A stretch of 24,445 bases of DNA, from NCBI GenBank assembly GCA_964531215.1, contig CAZHFK010000013.1, forward strand, positions 1-24,445, read 5' to 3'. This DNA is from WJKP01 sp964531215 (GTDB lineage: Bacteria > Patescibacteriota > Patescibacteriia > CAIXNZ01). Of the stretch, positions 18,682-24,445 are shown piece after piece; position 1 is the first letter of the stretch, and each line of letters opens with the position of its first letter. The translations under genes were made by a program, and so were the position numbers. Under the pieces are notes generated by a model. It worked only from the letters and a program-made list of their open reading frames with translations. It had not been told where the DNA came from and ran no database searches.

Positions 18682-19053
18682 ATGGTTCAACATAGAACAA
18701 TGTTAAAACTTGCAGATAATACTGGTGCCAAAAAAATGATGGTTATTAAAGTTTTAGGTGGAACAAAAAGAAGATATGCCGGTTTGGGAGATATTGTGAC
18801 GGCTTCAGTTAAAGAAGCAGTCCCTCATTCAATGGTTAAAAAAGGTGATGTGGTTCAAGCAGTTTTAGTCAGGACTAAAAAAGAAACTAAAAGGAAAAAT
18901 GGTTTTTGTATTCGTTTTGATGATAATGCCGCGGTTATTATTGATAAAAACAATAAAGAACCCAAAGGTACTCGTATTTTGGGACCGGTTGCTAGAGAAT
19001 TAAGGGCGAAAGGTTTTAATAAGATAATTTCATTGGCTCCGGAAGTTTTATAA
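18682..19053 (+). CDS. rplN: 50S ribosomal protein uL14
   Basis: uL14 forms part of the intersubunit bridge and binds uL19. The 123-residue protein starts MVQHRTMLKLADNTGAKKMM, contains VIKVLGGTKRRYAGLGDIV, VRTKKETKRKNGFCIRFDDN and ends GPVARELRAKGFNKIISLAPEVL. It is full length and canonical in every block. Confidence 0.98.
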   Translation: MVQHRTMLKLADNTGAKKMMVIKVLGGTKRRYAGLGDIVTASVKEAVPHSMVKKGDVVQAVLVRTKKETKRKNGFCIRFDDNAAVIIDKNNKEPKGTRILGPVARELRAKGFNKIISLAPEVL

Positions 19054-19074
19054 TTAATAATTTTTAATTTAGAT

Positions 19075-19401
19075 ATGAAAATTAAATCAGATGACAAAGT
19101 AAAAGTAATTGCCGGTAAAGATAAAGGGAAAAAAGGCAAAGTTTTACAGGTTTTCCCTGAAAAAAAGAAAGTATCGGTTGAAGGAATTAATTTGGCAATA
19201 AAACATATGAGACCAAAACGTCAGAATGAACAAGGTCAAAAGATTGAGTTTCCCTCCCCTTTAAGTGTTTCTAATGTTATGTTAATTTGTCCAAAGTGTA
19301 ATAAAACGACCCGAGTTAAATATAAAGTTTTAGATAAAGCAGAGAAAAAAAGTGACAAGAAAAAGAGAATGTGTAATAAATGTAACGAGTTAATCGATTA
19401 A
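19075..19401 (+). CDS. rplX: 50S ribosomal protein uL24, zinc-ribbon form
   Basis: uL24 starts 50S assembly. The N-terminal KOW domain is clear: IKSDDKVKVIAGKDKGKKGK, then VEGINLAIKHMRP. The C-terminal third has LICPKCNKTTRVKYKVL and RMCNKCNELID, two CxxC pairs forming a zinc ribbon as in many bacterial uL24. A Lys-rich insertion lies between them. The 108-residue length is normal. Confidence 0.96.
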   Translation: MKIKSDDKVKVIAGKDKGKKGKVLQVFPEKKKVSVEGINLAIKHMRPKRQNEQGQKIEFPSPLSVSNVMLICPKCNKTTRVKYKVLDKAEKKSDKKKRMCNKCNELID

Positions 19402-19413
19402 TATTTTTCAAAT

Positions 19414-19953
19414 ATGAATTTAAGAGAATATTACAAAAAAGAAGTTATTCCGCAATTAAAATCGGAATTTGGTTATACCAATAATTTAGCTGTACCCAAA
19501 TTGGAAAAAGTTGTTTTTAATGCCGGGCTGGGTAAAGGCTTAAAAGATTCTGGTTTTATAGAAAATGTTGAAAATACATTAACTCGAATTACCGGGCAAA
19601 AACCAGTAAAAACAAAAGCCAAGAAATCTATTTCTAATTTTAAAATTAGAGAAGGGATGGTAATTGGTATGAAAGTTACTTTACGCGGAGAGAAGATGTA
19701 TGATTTTGTAGAGAAATTAATTAAAATTACTTTGCCCAGGGTAAGAGATTTTAGAGGTTTATCATTAAAGTCAATTGATAAAGAAGGTAATTTAAATATA
19801 GGTATTAAAGAACATATTGCTTTTCCGGAGATTCAGGCTGATGAAATCGAAAAATTACACGGTTTAGAAATGGCTATAGTGAGTACTGCTAAAAATCGTG
19901 AAGAAGGAGAAGCTTTATTTAAAGCATTGGGGTTCCCGTTTAAGAAAAAATAA
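19414..19953 (+). CDS. rplE: 50S ribosomal protein uL5
   Basis: uL5 binds 5S rRNA and contacts P-site tRNA in the central protuberance. The 179-residue protein has LREYYKKEVIPQLKSEFGY, PKLEKVVFNAGLGKG, ITGQKPVKTKAKKSISNFKI, RVRDFRGLSLKSID and NIGIKEHIAFPEI, ending in the usual Phe-rich stretch. Length is standard. Confidence 0.98.
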   Translation: MNLREYYKKEVIPQLKSEFGYTNNLAVPKLEKVVFNAGLGKGLKDSGFIENVENTLTRITGQKPVKTKAKKSISNFKIREGMVIGMKVTLRGEKMYDFVEKLIKITLPRVRDFRGLSLKSIDKEGNLNIGIKEHIAFPEIQADEIEKLHGLEMAIVSTAKNREEGEALFKALGFPFKKK

Positions 19954-19975
19954 TTTATTTATAAGTATATATTTT

Positions 19976-20161
19976 ATGGCAACAGAAGCACAAATAGCAA
20001 AATCAAACAAAAAACCTAAATATTCAACTCGGATAGTTAGACGGTGTTGGCGTTGCGGCAGAAGACACGGATATATGAGAGATTTTAAATTATGCAGAAT
20101 TTGTTTTAGAGAATTAGCTTCTAAGGGTGAGATCCCTGGGATAAAAAAAAGCAGTTGGTAA
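19976..20161 (+). CDS. rpsN: 30S ribosomal protein uS14, zinc-binding type
   Basis: The 61-residue type-Z uS14 has two CxxC pairs: CWRC and CRIC (RRCWRCGRRHGYMRDF, LCRICFRELASKGEIPG, IKKSSW). It is the short zinc form rather than the 100-residue form. An upstream in-frame Met would add 26 residues that overlap rplE in another frame. The ATG used here follows rplE by 22 bases and gives a normal start (MATEAQIAKSNKKPKYSTR). Confidence 0.96.
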   Translation: MATEAQIAKSNKKPKYSTRIVRRCWRCGRRHGYMRDFKLCRICFRELASKGEIPGIKKSSW

Positions 20162-20194
20162 TTAACCAATAATTAATAATTATAGTTTTCAAAT

Positions 20195-20590
20195 ATGCAT
20201 ACAGATCCTATAGCAGATATGTTAACAAGAATAAGAAACGCTCAGGCAGTTAAAAAGAGCGAAGTTTTGATTCCTTTTTCAAAGCTCAAATTTGAAATTG
20301 CAAAAATTTTAAAACATGCTGATTATATTGAAGAGACAAGTAAAGTAGAAGAATCAAAATTTCCTCAAATAAAAATAGTTTTAAAATATAAAGATAATAA
20401 AGAACCAGTAATCAGAGAAATTAAAAGAGTTAGTCGGCCGGGGCAAAGAGTGTATGTGAATAGTAATAAAATTCCTAGCGTTTTAAATAACTTAGGTATT
20501 GCTATTATTTCTACCTCGCAAGGCTTAATGACTAATAAAGATGCGAAAAGAAAAGGTGTTGGGGGAGAGGTTCTTTGTGAAGTTTGGTAA
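20195..20590 (+). CDS. rpsH: 30S ribosomal protein uS8
   Basis: uS8 binds the central domain of 16S rRNA and in E. coli represses the spc operon. The 131-residue protein starts MHTDPIADMLTRIRNAQAVK, has RVSRPGQRVYVNSNKIPSVL and the C-terminal GIAIISTSQGLMTNKDAKRK, then GVGGEVLCEVW. Length is normal. No uS8-binding mimic was seen in the short spacers around rplN to rplE. Confidence 0.98.
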   Translation: MHTDPIADMLTRIRNAQAVKKSEVLIPFSKLKFEIAKILKHADYIEETSKVEESKFPQIKIVLKYKDNKEPVIREIKRVSRPGQRVYVNSNKIPSVLNNLGIAIISTSQGLMTNKDAKRKGVGGEVLCEVW

Positions 20591-20606
20591 TTAATAATTA
20601 ATATAT

Positions 20607-21155
20607 ATGTCAAGAATCGGTAAAAATCCAATAGAAATTCCTGAAGGAGTCGAAGTGAAAATTGAAGCCCAGGAATTAACAATTAAGGGGCCTAAAGGTG
20701 AATTAAAACAAAAAATTCATCCGTTGGTTAATGTTGAACAAAAAGAAAATCAGATTTTAGTCAAGGTTAATCAGCCTGAAGATAAAAGACAAAGATCTTT
20801 ATGGGGACTGTTTGGCAGTCTAATTAAAAATATGGTGGAAGGAGTAACTAATGGTTATGAAAAAAAATTAGAAATTAACGGAGTCGGTTACCGGGTTGAA
20901 TTAAAAGATGATCTGTTAATTTTAAACGTCGGTTATTCTCATCCAATTGAATATAAATTGCCAGAAGATATAACAGCTAATGTTGAAAAAAATTTAATTA
21001 CTATTAGCGGTATTGATAAACAATTGGTCGGTGAAGTTGCGGCGCAAATTAGAAAGGTCAGAAAACCAGAGCCATATAAAGGTAAAGGCATTAAATATGA
21101 AGACGAAGTTATTATTAGAAAAGTTGGTAAAGCAGCCTCTAAGGGCGCTGAATAA
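20607..21155 (+). CDS. rplF: 50S ribosomal protein uL6
   Basis: uL6 has two similar domains beside the sarcin-ricin loop and factor-binding site. The 182 residues include MSRIGKNPIEIPEGVEVKI, LTIKGPKGELKQKIHP, GVGYRVELKDDLLILNVGYS and the C-terminal VRKPEPYKGKGIKYEDEVI, then RKVGKAA. It is standard in length and sequence. Confidence 0.98.
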   Translation: MSRIGKNPIEIPEGVEVKIEAQELTIKGPKGELKQKIHPLVNVEQKENQILVKVNQPEDKRQRSLWGLFGSLIKNMVEGVTNGYEKKLEINGVGYRVELKDDLLILNVGYSHPIEYKLPEDITANVEKNLITISGIDKQLVGEVAAQIRKVRKPEPYKGKGIKYEDEVIIRKVGKAASKGAE

Positions 21156-21178
21156 TAAATTAATAAAATTTAGATAAT

Positions 21179-21532
21179 ATGAAGATCCAAGAAAAAAGAC
21201 AAAAAAAACAAGATCGCCAAAGACGGGTTAGGGCAAAAATTGCGGGTACAAAAGAACAACCTCGTTTGTCTGTTTTTAGAAGTTTAAAATATATAAGCGC
21301 ACAATTAATTGATGATACTATTGGTAAAACCTTAATTTCAGTCAATGATCGAGAAGTTAAAAATAAAAAGGCAACAAAAATGGAAAAAGCTAAAGAGGTC
21401 GGTAAATTAATTGGCCAAAAAGCTTTAGAAAAAGATATTAAATTAGTTGTTTTTGATCGAGCTGGTTATAAATATCATGGTCGGGTTAAAGCTGTTGCTG
21501 AAGGCGCTAGAGAAGCTGGTTTAGAATTTTAA
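21179..21532 (+). CDS. rplR: 50S ribosomal protein uL18
   Basis: uL18 binds 5S rRNA with uL5. The 117-residue protein has RRVRAKIAGTKEQPRLSVFR, SLKYISAQLIDD, VFDRAGYKYHGRVKAVAEGA and REAGLEF, which are the family blocks. The basic N-terminus (MKIQEKRQKKQDRQRR) is typical. Confidence 0.98.
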   Translation: MKIQEKRQKKQDRQRRVRAKIAGTKEQPRLSVFRSLKYISAQLIDDTIGKTLISVNDREVKNKKATKMEKAKEVGKLIGQKALEKDIKLVVFDRAGYKYHGRVKAVAEGAREAGLEF

Positions 21533-21550
21533 TCAAATAATATTTATAAT

Positions 21551-22171
21551 ATGGTTAGAAAAAATAAAGAAGTAATAAAAAAAGAAGAAGAATTCCAACA
21601 AAGAATAATTGATGTAGCCAGAGTAACCCGTGTGATGGCTGGTGGTAAACGTATGAAATTTAGAGTTTGCTTGGCAATCGGTGATAAAAAAGGCCGAGTC
21701 GGTATTGGTATTGCCAAAGGTTCTGATGTTACCATGGGCATTAGCAAGGCGTTAGATATAGCAAAAAAGAATTTAGTTAAAGTGCCAATAGTTAATGAAA
21801 CAATTATTCATTCGGTTGAGATTAAATTTAAAGCCGCTAAGGTGCTTTTAAAACCAGCTAAAAAAGGTGCGGGTATTAAAGCAGGCGGCCCGGTCAGAAC
21901 ATTATGTGAATTAGCCGGTATTCCTAATGTTACAGCTAAAATTTTGGGTTCTAATAATAAAATAAATATTGCCAAGGCAACAATAGAGGCTTTTGGCAGC
22001 TTTAAGAAAGCTAAAAAGGAGCAACAAGCAGAAAGTAAGGCTGATGAGTCAAATTTAGAAGAAAAATTTATTCCTGAAAATATTGAAAAAAAGGAACCTC
22101 AAAAATCTCAAAAGCAAAAATTTACGGATAAGGTTAAAAAGATGATTAATAAAGATGAAAAAAATAAATAA
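21551..22171 (+). CDS. rpsE: 30S ribosomal protein uS5 with charged tail
   Basis: uS5 is at the mRNA entry and affects decoding accuracy. FQQRIIDVARVTRVMAGGKR, MKFRVCLAIGDKKGRVGIG and AGGPVRTLCELAGIPNVTAK are all present, with AKATIEAF closing the core near residue 149. A tail of about 52 Lys/Glu/Gln-rich residues extends it to 206 from roughly 165. rpmD (uL30), normally next, is absent: rplO starts 8 bases later. Confidence 0.97.
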   Translation: MVRKNKEVIKKEEEFQQRIIDVARVTRVMAGGKRMKFRVCLAIGDKKGRVGIGIAKGSDVTMGISKALDIAKKNLVKVPIVNETIIHSVEIKFKAAKVLLKPAKKGAGIKAGGPVRTLCELAGIPNVTAKILGSNNKINIAKATIEAFGSFKKAKKEQQAESKADESNLEEKFIPENIEKKEPQKSQKQKFTDKVKKMINKDEKNK

Positions 22172-22179
22172 AATAATAT

Positions 22180-22689
22180 ATGGCATTAAAATTACACAAT
22201 TTAAAACCAGCTAAAGGCGCCACAAGAGATAAAAAGCGAGTTGGTCGCGGTAATTCTTCGGCACATGGGAATTATTCAACCAGAGGTTTAAAAGGCCAAA
22301 GGGCTAGAAGTGGCGGTAAAGGCGGGTTGAAATTAAAAGGTTTTAAATCTAACATTCAGAGCACCCCTAAGTTAGGTGGTTTTAAAAGTTTAAAATCCAA
22401 ATTAGCAATAGTAAATATAAAAGATTTAGAAAAATCTTTTGAGAATAATGAAGTTATTACACCGGCTAAATTAGTTAATAAAAAATTAATTACTAATACA
22501 AGAAACGGTGTTAAGGTTTTAGGTATGGGTAAATTAAGTAAAAAGTTTACTGTTAAGGTAGATAAGGTTTCTGATTCTGCCAGGCAAGTGATTGAAAAAG
22601 CAGGCGGTAAAGTAATTACTTTTGCTGCTAATAAAAAAGATAATAAACCTGATAATAATTCTAAAGAATTTAAACCAAAACAAACCTAA
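22180..22689 (+). CDS. rplO: 50S ribosomal protein uL15
   Basis: uL15 helps fold 23S rRNA. HNLKPAKGATRDKKRVGRG, RGLKGQRARSGGKGGLKLKG and PAKLVNKKLI, then VKVLGMGKLSKKFTVKV and ARQVIEKAGGKV form the usual L15 pattern. The 169-residue length is slightly long because of a polar 20-residue tail after the core. The 5-base gap to secY suggests coupled translation. Confidence 0.97.
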   Translation: MALKLHNLKPAKGATRDKKRVGRGNSSAHGNYSTRGLKGQRARSGGKGGLKLKGFKSNIQSTPKLGGFKSLKSKLAIVNIKDLEKSFENNEVITPAKLVNKKLITNTRNGVKVLGMGKLSKKFTVKVDKVSDSARQVIEKAGGKVITFAANKKDNKPDNNSKEFKPKQT

Positions 22690-22694
22690 ATTTT

Positions 22695-23972
22695 ATGTGG
22701 TTGGATAAAATAATTCAGATTTTTAAAATCAGAGATTTACGTAAAAGTATTCTTTATGTTTTAGGCATGTTAGTTGTTTTTAGAGTTGCTGCTCATATCC
22801 CTGTGCCGGGTGTTAATGTTGAAAATTTGAAAGAATTTTTTGCTTCTAATCAATTTTTGGGTTTAATTAATATTTTTTCCGGGGGCGGTATGGAAAATTT
22901 TTCAGTCGTGGCTTTAGGTGTGGCTCCTTATATTACTGCTTCAATTATTTTTCAGTTATTAGTAATGATTATACCTAAATTAGAAGAAATTTCTAAAGAA
23001 CCCGGGGGACAGCAAAAAATAAATAAATGGACCAGATGGTTGACCGTGCCCTTAGCCGCTTTGCAGGCTTATGGTATGATTACCATGTTAAGACAGCAGT
23101 CATCATTTGATATTATCGGTGATTTATCGGCATTAAATTTATTAACAACAATTATTACTATTACTGCCGGTTCTATATTTTTAATGTGGATAGGGGAATT
23201 GATATCAGAGAAAAAGATTGGCAATGGTATTTCTATTATGATTTTTGCCGGTATTATTGCGGCTTTGCCTGGTGTTGTTCAGCGAACTATTGCGGTTTTT
23301 GATCCAAGCCAAATTGCAACCGTTGTAACTTTTGCCATTATTGCCGTAGTGACAATTATTGGAGTTGTCATTATTAATGAGGGTACTCGTAATGTGCCGG
23401 TTTCTTATGCTCGACACGTCAGAGGCAACCGAATGTATGGCGGAGTTAATACCCATTTACCGTTAAGAGTAAATATGGCAGGTGTAATTCCGATTATTTT
23501 TGCCATTTCTTTAATTTTATTTCCGCCAATGATTGCCAATTTTTTCTTGCATGCCAAATCACAAATTTTGGTAAGAATTGCTGAATTTATTATTGAAGTT
23601 TTTCAAAATCAATTAATTTATGGCATTTTATATTTTGTTTTTGTTTTTGGTTTTACTTATTTTTATACCGCAGTTATTTTTCATCCACAACAGATCGCTG
23701 AAAATTTACAAAAACAAGGCGGTTTTATCCCTGGAATCAGACCAGGCAAAAATACAGAAGAATATTTAGCTAATGTAACTAATCGCATTATTTTTGCCGG
23801 TGCATTATTTTTAGGTTTAATTGCTATTTTACCTTTAATTGTGCAGAGTGTTTCCGGCGGTTTGAATTTGGTTATTGGCGGTGCAAGTTTATTGATTGTG
23901 GTAAGTGTAGTTATTGAAAGTGTTAAACAAATAGAATCGCAATTAACTATGCGAGATTACGAGGGATTATAA
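22695..23972 (+). CDS. secY: preprotein translocase subunit SecY
   Basis: SecY is the channel of the Sec translocon. The 425-residue protein has the ten-span layout. HIPVPGVNVENL (34-45), then FSGGGMENFSVVALGVAPYI with TASIIFQLL (plug and TM2), GNGISIMIFAGIIA (TM5) and VNMAGVIPIIFA (TM7) are conserved, as is QQIAENLQKQGGFIPGIRPG. Its place at the end of the spc cluster is standard and couples production of ribosomes and the exit-side channel. No Shine-Dalgarno is seen. The stop is 86 bases before adk. Confidence 0.98.
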   Translation: MWLDKIIQIFKIRDLRKSILYVLGMLVVFRVAAHIPVPGVNVENLKEFFASNQFLGLINIFSGGGMENFSVVALGVAPYITASIIFQLLVMIIPKLEEISKEPGGQQKINKWTRWLTVPLAALQAYGMITMLRQQSSFDIIGDLSALNLLTTIITITAGSIFLMWIGELISEKKIGNGISIMIFAGIIAALPGVVQRTIAVFDPSQIATVVTFAIIAVVTIIGVVIINEGTRNVPVSYARHVRGNRMYGGVNTHLPLRVNMAGVIPIIFAISLILFPPMIANFFLHAKSQILVRIAEFIIEVFQNQLIYGILYFVFVFGFTYFYTAVIFHPQQIAENLQKQGGFIPGIRPGKNTEEYLANVTNRIIFAGALFLGLIAILPLIVQSVSGGLNLVIGGASLLIVVSVVIESVKQIESQLTMRDYEGL

Positions 23973-23997
23973 AACGTATTTAAATTATTAGCAGATT

Positions 23998-24006
23998 TGA
24001 TATAAT
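23998..24006 (+). promoter_or_regulatory. extended -10 promoter of adk
   Basis: TG (23998-23999) one base before a perfect TATAAT (24001-24006); no -35 is evident. The expected start falls inside the hairpin that follows. Confidence 0.5.
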
Positions 24007-24028
24007 AAAAAGGGTTCTATCCCTTTTT
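24007..24028 (+). terminator. hairpin between secY and adk
   Basis: AAAAAGGG (24007-24014) pairs with CCCTTTTT (24021-24028) around TTCTAT and ends in T. It is a modest intrinsic terminator for the spc transcript that directly follows the adk -10, so only spc read-through RNA contains the whole stem. Confidence 0.65.
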
Positions 24029-24058
24029 ATTTTTTATTAAAAATTTAATTAAAATTAT

Positions 24059-24445
24059 ATGAATTTAATATTAATCGGACCGCAGGGATCTGGTAAAGGC
24101 ACGCAGGCAGAATTATTAAATGAGAAATTAAATATTCCGATCATTTCAGTGGGAAGACTTTTGCGTCGGCAAATCCGCAGAAAAACCGATTTAGGCAAAA
24201 AGATAGAAAAATATGTAACCAAGGGTAATTTAGTGCCTAATAGAATTACCAATCAAGTCGTGAAACATGAAGTAGGTAAATTAAAATATAAAAAAGGCGC
24301 AATTTTTGACGGTTATCCTCGTGATTTGGGCCAGGCAAAATTTTTAGAAAGATTAGTTAAAATTGATTATGTTGTTTTAATTAAAATCAGCAAAGCAGAA
24401 ACAATCAAACGTTTAAGCGGCAGAAGAGTTTGTCCGGCTTGTGGT
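24059..24445 (+). CDS. adk: adenylate kinase (partial, cut by the window end)
   Basis: Adenylate kinase interconverts ATP, AMP and ADP. The first 129 residues are present. The Walker A is GPQGSGKGTQ (7-16), R36 of the AMP site is kept, DGYPRDLGQA (84-93) contains the AMP-adenine and Arg motif, and GRRVCPACG (121-129) opens the LID with the first CxxC of a zinc-binding lid. At E. coli positions 31 and 33, where STGD is usual, the sequence reads SVGR, so the canonical Thr and Asp are replaced. The gene follows secY as in many spc operons. Confidence 0.95.
   Translation, partial: MNLILIGPQGSGKGTQAELLNEKLNIPIISVGRLLRRQIRRKTDLGKKIEKYVTKGNLVPNRITNQVVKHEVGKLKYKKGAIFDGYPRDLGQAKFLERLVKIDYVVLIKISKAETIKRLSGRRVCPACG

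Noticed and set aside
19898..20161. 87-residue N-extended form of uS14
   Set aside because: The extra 26 residues overlap rplE in another frame and are unlike uS14; the inner ATG at 19976 gives the canonical 61-residue protein.
20365..20682. Reverse-strand ORF spanning rpsH-rplF, and other antisense ORFs over ribosomal genes
   Set aside because: They lie entirely opposite conserved genes and have no start signals or recognisable domains.
1..24445. CRISPR arrays, insertion sequences, prophage genes
   Set aside because: No spaced direct repeats, transposase, integrase or phage structural genes were seen on either strand.

Overview
The window is a low-GC bacterial chromosome segment carrying the str, S10 and spc ribosomal-protein clusters, with small accessory genes and structured RNAs between them. 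It most resembles a Candidate Phyla Radiation (Patescibacteria) genome. The main reasons are that rpmD (uL30) is missing between rpsE and rplO, a loss known across that radiation, that a DUF5679-type zinc-ribbon gene is present, that TAA is used for nearly all stops, and that most core genes lack a Shine-Dalgarno sequence. The lineage within the radiation cannot be fixed from this window.

Positions 1-5640 are accessory and mixed. They hold a ComEC-like secreted metallo-beta-lactamase-fold protein, a reverse-strand unknown gene, and an unusually long nucleoside diphosphate kinase. Next come two tiny single-membrane-span proteins made from near-leaderless transcripts, two small zinc-ribbon proteins, tRNA-Val and a small helical protein. 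A 6S-like structured RNA follows, then a reverse-strand block (RRM RNA-binding protein, two tRNA-Pro genes, DUF5679 protein, bL28) and a site-2-protease-family membrane peptidase. Most of these units have their own promoter and a strong hairpin terminator.

Positions 5640-12420 are the str region: rpsL, rpsG, a MazG-like gene, fusA, then a 2-kb insertion before tuf. The insertion contains a rod-shaped candidate non-coding RNA, a 36-codon Cys-rich ORF overlapping a degenerate HD-GYP-like protein, and an acidic hypothetical protein. tuf has its own promoter and a leader that can fold in two exclusive ways, one of which covers the only Shine-Dalgarno-like sequence.

Positions 12420-24000 are the S10-spc cluster in canonical order: rpsJ, rplC, rplD, rplW, rplB, rpsS, rplV, rpsC, rplP, rpmC, rpsQ, rplN, rplX, rplE, rpsN, rpsH, rplF, rplR, rpsE, rplO, secY. 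The start of adk follows. rpsJ is separated from rplC by a 274-nt leader with its own promoter, a large hairpin and a terminator/antiterminator pair resembling a transcription attenuator. rplB is split into two frames at a run of nine G. uL3, uL23, uL22 and uS5 carry long Lys/Glu-rich tails.

The core genes build the ribosome, its elongation factors and the SecYEG channel. The most interesting parts are regulatory RNA: the rplC attenuator, the tuf leader, the rod RNA and alternative hairpins ahead of and inside the HD gene, and the 6S-like RNA. All RNA folds were paired by eye; no energy calculation or homology search was run.
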